NCBI RefSeq assembly: GCF_040717535.1 | Contig: NZ_JBFEFI010000007.1 | Location: 124,001-188,000, forward strand | Direction: 5' to 3' | DNA length: 64,000 nt | Origin: Thalassoglobus sp. JC818 | GTDB taxonomy: Bacteria > Planctomycetota > Planctomycetia > Planctomycetales > Planctomycetaceae | Shown: positions 1-6,840 of the stretch, one piece after another | How the letters are laid out: every line of letters starts with the position of its first letter | Numbering within the stretch: the stretch's first letter is position 1 | Notes under the pieces: generated by a model | The model's database searches: none | The model's input: the letters and a program-made list of their open reading frames with translations, nothing else | What the model was told of the DNA's origin: nothing | Program-made: the position numbers and the translations under genes

Positions 1-278
1 AATCCTGAGAGCGTGGCAACGGGAATTCCTCGCTTCGCCAATAGGCTGCCGCCGAGAGCAAGACACCCGGCGAATACCGCCCCAATAATTCCCCCCATGA
101 TCGCATGATGTTTGCGAGCGTTCTCATTCTTGACCGTTTCAAGCTGCGCCGACTGTTCTGTGGTCATCGCATTCGCATCGAGTTGTAGCTCTTTCGGAAT
201 TTCAAATGGACTTTGATACTCCGTGGCAGCTACTCCAATGACAATCGCAATCAGCGCAAGTGGAAGGATCTTGAGCAC
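1..278 (-). CDS. Small membrane protein, N-terminal part (runs off the window)
   Basis: This is the first ~92 codons of a protein that continues beyond the left edge. The start is a GTG at 278, chosen because AAGGA lies 7 nt upstream. The N-terminus (VLKILPLALIAIVIGVAA) is a membrane segment or uncleaved signal anchor. A polar stretch rich in E/Q/N follows, then a second Gly/Ala-rich hydrophobic segment around residues 60-82. The topology suggests a small integral membrane protein. I do not recognise a family and assign no function. It is separated from the next minus-strand gene by about 125 bp. Confidence 0.6.
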   Translation of the reverse strand, partial: MLKILPLALIAIVIGVAATEYQSPFEIPKELQLDANAMTTEQSAQLETVKNENARKHHAIMGGIIGAVFAGCLALGGSLLAKRGIPVATLSG

Positions 279-403
279 GTGAAATTCCTTGTTGTCGATG
301 AATCTAATTAACTAATACAACGTAATTTGGTATGCGGAAATAAAAGCCACAGTTGCAATCAGCGCTCCATGTGACGAATTGATTGTCGTCAGTCTCCAAG
401 TTC

Positions 404-1450
404 TCACTCGGCTGCTTCAAAGCCATTCTTGTTCAGCTCGACGAATCCCTGTTTGAGTCCCCGAGCGTCGTAGCCAAGATTTCTCAATAGATGCGCTGCA
501 GAGACAGAGCGAATCCCCCGCGCACAATGTGTGTAGATGATCTGGTCTTTGGGGAGGTCGAGTTCTTCGACGGTCCCGCGTAGTTCTCGTGTCTGCAAAT
601 CACTCAACGGGAACAGCTGGGCCTGGCTGAGGTGACCAGCATCCCACTCTCTTTGTTCACGGACGTCGAGGAGAATGGCGGTTTTGCTATCAAGAAGGCT
701 TTTGACTGTCGCCAGTGAGTCTGTGGTTTGACCGACGTCATTCGTCTTCTCAGATTTGCGAAACGTCATGAAGTACGAGGTGTCAAGGAAATCCACTTCG
801 GACTCGACTTCGAAGCCTGCGTTTTCGATCTCTGCCACAAAAACATCCTGCCCAGCCCGGACATGGTTCATGATCCAGTCAGAGCTTTCACCCTCTTCGC
901 GGTGAAACTCGACCAGAACGACTCTTCCTTCCGGTTTCAATGCCCGATAGATCGATCGCATCGTCTTGTACGGAAACTCAAAGTGATGGTAGGTATCGCA
1001 GATGAAAGCGACGTCGATAGAGTTTGGCTGCAACTCGACCGAGTCGGGTTTACAGACCTGCCCACGAACCTGATTCAGGCCGGCAGTTCGCGCTGAGGAG
1101 ACGGTGTGGTCAACGAACTCTTTAGCGATGTCGACAGCGATGACCGTTCCGGTTGGCCCTGTCTTTTCAGCGAGCAAATGTGTGAAGAGTCCGGTTCCTG
1201 CTCCAACGTCTGCAATTGTTTCGCCAGCTGTGATGTTGGCTTCCTCGATGATTCTCTGGCGATGGTCGTAGACCTCGCGGCCCTCTTTCTCGAATCGTTC
1301 GACGAAGTCTTTAACATCCGGCGTATCGAAAGAATCGTTGATGCCCGGATTGATGCTTGATTCTTGTCCGAACAGGCTTTGTCCTGATCCAGCAATGATC
1401 AGAGTCAGAGTGGAACACAAAACAAATTTGGAAATCGAGTGAAGACTCAT
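404..1450 (-). CDS. Exported class I methyltransferase fused to a rhodanese domain
   Basis: The 348-residue protein has three parts. Residues 1-29 form a signal peptide (hydrophobic core LCSTLTLIIAG, likely cleavage after SLFG). Residues ~45-235 are a SAM-dependent methyltransferase fold with motif I DVGAGTG at 81-87, an acidic residue after the second strand (VDIAK) and the post-motif LKPEGRVVLVEF. Residues ~245-345 are a rhodanese domain with LLDVREQREWDAGH and the active-site loop HCARGIRS, whose Cys is residue 309. Rhodaneses carry sulfur as a Cys persulfide; the methyltransferase substrate is unknown. The oddity is the export signal, because SAM is made in the cytoplasm. The gene is monocistronic, with no strong ribosome site. 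Domain assignment is firm; substrate and location are inferred. Confidence 0.87.
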   Translation of the reverse strand: MSLHSISKFVLCSTLTLIIAGSGQSLFGQESSINPGINDSFDTPDVKDFVERFEKEGREVYDHRQRIIEEANITAGETIADVGAGTGLFTHLLAEKTGPTGTVIAVDIAKEFVDHTVSSARTAGLNQVRGQVCKPDSVELQPNSIDVAFICDTYHHFEFPYKTMRSIYRALKPEGRVVLVEFHREEGESSDWIMNHVRAGQDVFVAEIENAGFEVESEVDFLDTSYFMTFRKSEKTNDVGQTTDSLATVKSLLDSKTAILLDVREQREWDAGHLSQAQLFPLSDLQTRELRGTVEELDLPKDQIIYTHCARGIRSVSAAHLLRNLGYDARGLKQGFVELNKNGFEAAE

Positions 1451-1625
1451 GGGGGTAACGTTCTTTCGGTCGATCGTGATGTCTGAGGGAAGTCGTTGTG
1501 CCCTTTAGAACTGTTGCAGCAGCAAGTCGTTGTATCAACGCATTATGCAAGAGAGTGAATCCGTTCGACAAGCGACGCAGTTGTTCGGCACTCGACATTG
1601 GGAAGTCACCGTCTGCTCGTGCACA

Positions 1626-2777
1626 TCAGAGATTTGTTTCAGTGAATCGCTTCAGAGACAGGAAGGAAATTGGTTGATCTGTTTCGCGAGAATCAACCAG
1701 GTCAGCGAGAGCCTTGCCGATCACGTTGACGAATTTGAAACCATGACCGCTCAGCCCCGCCGCAAAAAAGACATTCTTATGTTGAGGATGTTCGTCAACG
1801 ATGAAGTGTCGATCAGGCGTCAATGTATAGAGGCAGGGGCTGAAGCTTTCACTTTGTGGTTCGAGATCAGGCATGATTTCGCCCAGAAATCGTTCCAGTG
1901 GGGCGAGTTCAGACTCCGTGATTTCAGGAGCGTCGTCAGATGGATCGCTAACGTGTTGACCGCCAGTGTGCTCACACACTTTCACGGTCTCGCCATCCAA
2001 TGACGGGAAGCCGTAAAACTCGCCGTAGGGCATGGTGTAGTGAAAGATAGAACTCCCCATGCTCAGGTCATAAGAATCGGTCCGTACTGGAAACCAGACC
2101 ATGAACTTTCGAAGGACTTCCAGCGACGGGAATCCCGGCGTTTCATTTAAGAGTTGATTGCTCCAGGCCCCCGAAGCAATCACAACGCTTTTCGCGTGAA
2201 AGGTTTTTTCTCCGACAAAAACCTTGGCAGACTCTCCGTCGGATTCCCAGTGGGTGACTGGAGACTCCCATTTGAATTGAACGCCCTTGCTTTGAGCGAG
2301 TTCGATGAAAGCCTCGACACATTCTTCCACATCGAGAAATCCGGCGGTCGGCTCGTAGACGACTTCGTAGTCCTCAGGCAGAACGAATCCCGGAAAACGA
2401 TCCTGAAACTCTTCGGCAGGAACATCTTCCAATTCGATTCCATGAAGATTCGAAGCGGCTCGCGCCCCTTCTATAGTCTCGGCATTGGGCAGCCCAGCCA
2501 GCATTAACCCACAAGCGGAGAGCAAAGTTCTTCCGGAACGATCTTCAATCCGCTGCCACAGCTTATAGGCATTTTGAGCCAGCGGGACGTATTCGGGATG
2601 CTCGTGATAGGCCGTTCGGATGACGCGGGTTTCACCATGGGAACTTCCGCGTTCATGTCCTCTCGGAAACTGTTCGATGACAAGAACGTTCAGTTTCTTC
2701 AGAGCGGCAAAATAGGCGGCACTGCTGCCGACGCCACCACCCCCAATGATAATGAGGTCGAATTGTTGTTCAGTCAT
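1626..2777 (-). CDS. Monomeric sarcosine oxidase / N-methyl amino acid oxidase family flavoprotein
   Basis: At 383 residues this matches the length of monomeric sarcosine oxidases (MSOX/SolA). These oxidise N-methyl amino acids with O2, giving the demethylated amino acid, formaldehyde and H2O2. The FAD-binding Rossmann motif IIGGGGVGSSAAY is at residues ~9-21. RGSSHGETRVIR, the family's FAD/substrate segment, follows near residue 43. A Cys at 315 in CLYTLTPDRHF aligns with the family's covalent FAD attachment cysteine, and GLSGHGFKF near the C-terminus is also conserved. No signal peptide is present, so it is cytoplasmic. The true amine substrate (sarcosine, N-methyltryptophan or another) cannot be told from sequence. 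It stands alone between two unrelated minus-strand genes. Confidence 0.87.
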   Translation of the reverse strand: MTEQQFDLIIIGGGGVGSSAAYFAALKKLNVLVIEQFPRGHERGSSHGETRVIRTAYHEHPEYVPLAQNAYKLWQRIEDRSGRTLLSACGLMLAGLPNAETIEGARAASNLHGIELEDVPAEEFQDRFPGFVLPEDYEVVYEPTAGFLDVEECVEAFIELAQSKGVQFKWESPVTHWESDGESAKVFVGEKTFHAKSVVIASGAWSNQLLNETPGFPSLEVLRKFMVWFPVRTDSYDLSMGSSIFHYTMPYGEFYGFPSLDGETVKVCEHTGGQHVSDPSDDAPEITESELAPLERFLGEIMPDLEPQSESFSPCLYTLTPDRHFIVDEHPQHKNVFFAAGLSGHGFKFVNVIGKALADLVDSRETDQPISFLSLKRFTETNL

Positions 2778-2879
2778 GACCCGCTGGTCTTTCGCCTGAT
2801 TAGAAATCGGCGACTATGACAACAAAGCCTCTGACGTTCAAGACGCCGCGTTGAGTCAACAAGATCGAAACGGAACGAG

Positions 2880-4061
2880 TCAGTCGACTTTATCAGGCAG
2901 CGCAGCTGCTGCGACCGTTGAGATTCGACCGATGAGGTTGTTGACCGAACCGGAGCCGTCAGGATGAACGCGGTTGCTTAGAAAGATGACTGCAAGCTCG
3001 AGGTCGGGATCGATCCAGATTCCCGTTCCTGTGAAACCTCCATGTCCAATTGCCGAATCGCTGAGCAGATCTCCTTTGTTGGATGAGTAGGGAGATTGCT
3101 TATCCCATCCGAGCGAACGAACCCCGCGCGGGACATCAACACTGTTCGTCATGTGTTGAATCGAAGCTGGTGTGAAGAGTTGAACATCTTCGAGTTCGCC
3201 ATCATTGAGAATCATGGCTGCGAATCTTGAGAGATCCTGAGCTGTCGAGAAGAGACCAGCATGTCCAGCGACGCCATCCATTTCGTACGCACGCGGATCA
3301 TGGACTTCACCACGCATCCAGTGATCGCCGCGTTTCTGTGTTGTCGCCGCTCGTTCTCGAAGTGCCGGAGCTGGCAGATAGCCTGTCTCGGACATCTTGA
3401 GTGGCCCGAAAATTTCGGCTTGGCAGAACTCATCGAGTCGCTGGCCCGAGACCTTTTCCACGATTCGACCGAGGACGATGAAGCCAACATCGCTGTACAT
3501 GAATTTCTCTCCCGGTTGAGCAGAGAGCGACAGTTGGTTGATCTTCTCGTAAGCCTCATCTCGACCAGATTGATAGTCAGAGAGAGCATTGTCCGGGATG
3601 AGTCCACTCGTGTGTGTCAGTAGCTGTTCGATTGTGATCGTTTCTTTTCCGCTCCCCTGAAAATCGGGAAGGTAGTGATGCGCGGTTTCGTGAACGTCAA
3701 TGTCGCCTCGCTGCGCGAGAAGATGAATACTCGAAGCGGTCGCGATTGGTTTCGTCAGAGATGCCAGATCGAAAACCGTGTCGACCTGCATCGGAATGAC
3801 TTCCGGTTCGATCTGTAGATTCCCATAAGCTTTCTCAAAGACTGTCTTGCCCTTGAACTGGATCAACACGACACAACCCGGAAACTGATCACGTTGCAGC
3901 CCTTCGTCCACGATTCGATCGATTCGATTCAGACGCTCTTGGTTGATAGCTGGGGCAGTTTCATCCGCGGCTGCATGAAATGAACTGATAGAGAGGAAGA
4001 TGCCCAGCAGTGGCAGGAGTCGGCCCTTCAAATTTCCTCGGGCGAAGAGTTCTGTTTTCAT
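2880..4061 (-). CDS. Secreted serine hydrolase, beta-lactamase class C / esterase family
   Basis: The protein is about 393 residues from the ATG at 4061. This start gives a good signal peptide (MKTELFARGN, then a hydrophobic core and cleavage near FHAAADE); the frame stays open 20 codons further upstream but that part adds only polar residues. The catalytic SxxK motif is SLTK at ~101-104, the YxN-like motif is YSD, and a C-terminal HGG (GHGGFTGTG) stands in place of KTG. LLTHTSGL is a typical family motif. Members include class C beta-lactamases, DD-peptidases and esterases; the HGG end and lone context fit a periplasmic esterase or peptidase better than an antibiotic-resistance enzyme. The actual substrate is unknown. 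Confidence 0.87.
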   Translation of the reverse strand: MKTELFARGNLKGRLLPLLGIFLSISSFHAAADETAPAINQERLNRIDRIVDEGLQRDQFPGCVVLIQFKGKTVFEKAYGNLQIEPEVIPMQVDTVFDLASLTKPIATASSIHLLAQRGDIDVHETAHHYLPDFQGSGKETITIEQLLTHTSGLIPDNALSDYQSGRDEAYEKINQLSLSAQPGEKFMYSDVGFIVLGRIVEKVSGQRLDEFCQAEIFGPLKMSETGYLPAPALRERAATTQKRGDHWMRGEVHDPRAYEMDGVAGHAGLFSTAQDLSRFAAMILNDGELEDVQLFTPASIQHMTNSVDVPRGVRSLGWDKQSPYSSNKGDLLSDSAIGHGGFTGTGIWIDPDLELAVIFLSNRVHPDGSGSVNNLIGRISTVAAAALPDKVD

Positions 4062-4348
4062 TGTGTCGCAGGCTTTCGAGAGGATGGAGTTTGAGTATTT
4101 GAATTTGATCGAGTTGATCATTCAGAAACTCTGTGGACAGCTAGAGTATCTTCATTTCCTCTCTGCTTCGACACGACCTCGAAAAATGGTGATCTTCGGT
4201 CATCGGAATGATCACTTCAGCGGAGAAGAAGATTGCTCAAAATGCGAAAGAGCAGAGCGTTAAAATTTGAGAGGCATCTTCCGGTGAGAAGATAAATCCG
4301 GAATTGATCGTGGGTCTGACGAAGCGGTACAGACCAAGCAGTAGGTAG

Positions 4349-4394
4349 AAAAAAAGTGAGTCCCACCGATTCGGGCCAAATCAAGGTGGGACTC
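4349..4394 (-). terminator. Rho-independent terminator of the candidate small RNA
   Basis: A perfect 10-bp stem with a 17-nt loop is followed, on the minus strand, by AC and then seven consecutive T. No protein gene ends just upstream of it on that strand, so it must serve a non-coding transcript. Confidence 0.75.
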
Positions 4395-4433
4395 TCCAAA
4401 TGAAGGCAGCGGGCCAGAGGCCTTCACTTGGTG
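4349..4433 (-). ncRNA. Candidate ~85-nt twin-hairpin small RNA
   Basis: Read on the minus strand, a promoter (TTGAAT, 16 nt, TAGAAT) is followed about 7 nt later by a 12-bp stem-loop (4396-4431; CCAAGTGAAGGC pairs with GCCTTCATTTGG with one G-U). A 10-bp stem-loop follows after one base (4358-4394; GAGTCCCACC with GGTGGGACTC), then a run of seven T (4355-4349). Both loops carry the same 7-mer, UGGCCCG. There is no open reading frame of note in the transcript. Promoter, structure and intrinsic terminator in this order indicate a free-standing regulatory RNA, not a leader. I do not recognise a known family. Shared loop sequences in twin hairpins recall riboregulators that bind a protein or a target mRNA through their loops, but that role is inference. 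Confidence 0.65.
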
Positions 4434-4439
4434 TGCCGA

Positions 4440-4467
4440 ATTCTAGATCTGAGGATCGGAAATTCAA
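4440..4467 (-). promoter_or_regulatory. Sigma-70-type promoter of the candidate small RNA
   Basis: On the minus strand: -35 TTGAAT (4467-4462), a 16-nt spacer and -10 TAGAAT (4445-4440). The predicted start near 4433 falls one or two bases before the first hairpin. Confidence 0.55.
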
Positions 4468-4777
4468 CCTCGTTCTTCGAGTTTTTTTGTGAATAATTTG
4501 TCAATCAGGCGTTTTCTGTGTCGTGTTTTGGCTCAAAGGCATCACGTATCCCATCAGTTTGATGAGTATTACCAGAGGCTGACCTGCATTTCGTCCCACC
4601 GCGAAACACTGAGAAATCGAATGATTTGCGCAGTGTTTCTGCCTCCAAGCGTCTCGATTCGAAGACTTCCTGCTTGATCACCGTGAAATTTGCGAAAGTT
4701 TGACGGTCGTGTATACAATCTCAATCTGATGGGATCGCAAATTGTTCAGGATGCAACGAGTTAAAGGACTTCAGAGT

Positions 4778-6751
4778 ATGGCACGGCACTCCGGAAGCTT
4801 TCTACTGGTGATAATGCTGTCTCAGGCACTCTGGGCGGAAGAACCGCCGTCCGCGTCACTGCATGACCTCTCTCTCCCAGGAGTGAATGGGAAACTCGTT
4901 TCCGTGTTGGGCGAAGAATCTGATTCAGTCTCAGTCGTCTGCTTTCTCGGGAGTGAGTGTCCGTTGGCCAGACTTTACGGACCGAGACTCGACGCACTTT
5001 CTGAGAAGTGGAAGTCGAAAGGTGTTCGCTTCATCGGGATCAACAGCAACTCTCAAGACTCGATCGAAGATCTACGCATCTACTTGAATCGAACAGGAAT
5101 TGAGTTTCCAGTTTTGAAGGATCGACTTGGAACCGCTGCCGACCTCTTCGGAGCAACTCGAACACCGGAAGTTTTCGTTGTCGATTCGCTGGGAGTCATC
5201 CGCTACCAGGGGAGAATTGATGATCAGTATCAGCCGGGTCTGAGCCGGTCAGAACCTGAACGAGAAGACTTGAAGGTCGCGATTGAGCAGCTGATGTCAG
5301 GTCAAAAGATCGCTGTGGCTCGCACAGAACCGGTGGGTTGTCTGATCGGACGTATTCGAGATGCTGAAGAATCTACGTCGCTGACGTATGCGAAGGAAAT
5401 CTCACGAATCCTCCAAAACCGCTGTGTTGAATGCCATCGCGAAGGAGAAATCGGACCGTTCGCTCTCACTGACTTTGAAGAAGTTCAGGGTTGGGGAGAA
5501 ATGCTTCTGGAGGTGATCGATCAGAAACGCATGCCACCTTGGCACGCCAATCCGGATCACGGAGAATTCCTGAACGCCCGCTCAATGCCGCAAGATGAAA
5601 TTGAACAACTGCGGGAGTGGGTCCGAGGGGGAATGCCATTCGGTGACGAAAAAGACCTTCCGCCGCCAGTTCCACCCGCTGAAAAGTGGCAACTGAAGCG
5701 AGAACCTGATCTCGTCTTGGATATGCATTCGAGACCCTTTAACGTGCCAGCTGAAGGGACCGTCGAGTATCAGTATTTCGTTGTCGATCCACAATTTGAA
5801 GAAGACCAGTGGATCGTCGGTGCTCAAGTTGTGCCCGGCAATCGTTCAGTCGTACATCACTGTCTCGTTTTTATTCGTCCACCCGACGGAGAGGACTTTC
5901 GAAGAGTTCGCTGGCTAACCGGATTCGTTCCCGGCCAGTTGCCCGTTGATCTTCCAGAGAACTACGGCATCTTCGTTCCGGCGGGATCACGTTTCGTTTT
6001 CCAGATGCACTACACGCCCACAGGAGCTCAGGAAGAGGATCTATCTCAGCTCGCCCTTCTCTTGGCGAATGATGAAGACGTGACCCATGAAGTTGCGACA
6101 TTGATTGGGATCAACAGAGACTTTGAAATCCCTCCGAACGTGTCATCTTTCGCTGTTGATGGAGATGTGACCTACCTTCCCGATTCAGGGAAGCTGATCG
6201 GAATCGCTCCGCACATGCATGTTCGTGGCAAAGCGTTCTCCGTTGACGTCGTTCGGGATGGAGAGCGAGACACAGTCCTCGACGTGCCGCATTACGATTT
6301 CAACTGGCAGCACTTCTATCAATTTGTCGAACCCTTGCCGCTGGCTGAATTGAAGGGGATTGAGTTCCGATCCGTCTTTGACAATTCCGAAAAGAACCCC
6401 GTCAATCCGGACCCGGAACAGTACGTCACCTGGGGTGATCAAACCTGGGAAGAAATGGCTCTAGCCTTCTTCACAGTGGCGATCCCCAGAGATCAAAACG
6501 TCCGCTATCGAAATACTTCGGCTGATTCCGTTGTTTCCGTTTCTGAATCAGAACGTGAGGAACAAGCCACCAAGTTTGTTGACCAATTCTTCGGACGATT
6601 CGACCGAAACAAAGATGGCAAGATCGTGCGCTCCGAATTGCCGATCGCCATGGATCGATACGGGTTCCGCGAACTGGATCGCAATCGCGATGGATTCATT
6701 GATCCGACCGAAGTTCGACACCGGGCAGATGCCGAGTTTCGACGCCGCTAA
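4778..6751 (+). CDS. Redoxin / c-heme / copper monooxygenase-like / EF-hand multidomain secreted protein
   Basis: The chosen ATG at 4778 has AAAGGA 9 nt upstream and starts a clean signal peptide (MARHSGSFLLVIMLSQALWA); an ATG at 4751 and a TTG at 4742 are alternatives. Domain order: a thioredoxin-fold redoxin (AhpC/TlpA-like, CFLGSECPLARLYG, residues ~25-180); a short c-type heme segment with CVECH near residue 215; a long region like the copper type II ascorbate-dependent monooxygenases, with HHCLVF, QMHYTP and HMHVRGK supplying His/Met ligands (~290-560); and two EF-hand loops, DRNKDGKIVRSE and DRNRDGFIDPTE, at the end (~607-650). The redoxin has one Cys at the active site, not CxxC. This architecture is known from planctomycetes; the reaction is not known. 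It acts outside the cytoplasm. Confidence 0.82.
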   Translation: MARHSGSFLLVIMLSQALWAEEPPSASLHDLSLPGVNGKLVSVLGEESDSVSVVCFLGSECPLARLYGPRLDALSEKWKSKGVRFIGINSNSQDSIEDLRIYLNRTGIEFPVLKDRLGTAADLFGATRTPEVFVVDSLGVIRYQGRIDDQYQPGLSRSEPEREDLKVAIEQLMSGQKIAVARTEPVGCLIGRIRDAEESTSLTYAKEISRILQNRCVECHREGEIGPFALTDFEEVQGWGEMLLEVIDQKRMPPWHANPDHGEFLNARSMPQDEIEQLREWVRGGMPFGDEKDLPPPVPPAEKWQLKREPDLVLDMHSRPFNVPAEGTVEYQYFVVDPQFEEDQWIVGAQVVPGNRSVVHHCLVFIRPPDGEDFRRVRWLTGFVPGQLPVDLPENYGIFVPAGSRFVFQMHYTPTGAQEEDLSQLALLLANDEDVTHEVATLIGINRDFEIPPNVSSFAVDGDVTYLPDSGKLIGIAPHMHVRGKAFSVDVVRDGERDTVLDVPHYDFNWQHFYQFVEPLPLAELKGIEFRSVFDNSEKNPVNPDPEQYVTWGDQTWEEMALAFFTVAIPRDQNVRYRNTSADSVVSVSESEREEQATKFVDQFFGRFDRNKDGKIVRSELPIAMDRYGFRELDRNRDGFIDPTEVRHRADAEFRRR

Positions 6752-6840
6752 TCCTTCTAAAAGCTGACTCGAATAACATCCTCACGCTCTGAGTTCGCTT
6801 GCACTGCGAAATCAGTCTCACTCACATAGATTGTCCTGCT

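Larger units (their letters stand above)
4062..4777. other. 716-bp intergenic region holding a candidate small RNA
   Basis: No convincing protein gene lies between the divergent serine hydrolase and redoxin-type genes. The left part (4062-4348) shows nothing I can support. The centre holds a minus-strand promoter, two hairpins and a terminator, annotated separately as a small RNA. The right part (4470-4777) holds the likely promoter of the plus-strand gene: TATACA around 4721 with TTGCGA 16 nt upstream. Confidence 0.6.

Noticed and set aside
728-1096. 122-codon plus-strand frame
   Set aside because: Antisense shadow of the methyltransferase-rhodanese gene; no ribosome site.
4217-4399. 60-codon minus-strand frame overlapping the small RNA terminator
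   Set aside because: It runs through the terminator stem and T run, has no ribosome site and no protein-like composition.
4488-4496. A single TTATTCACA on the minus strand, matching the DnaA box
   Set aside because: One copy alone is expected by chance; there is no cluster, AT-rich unwinding region or dnaA/dnaN gene beside it.
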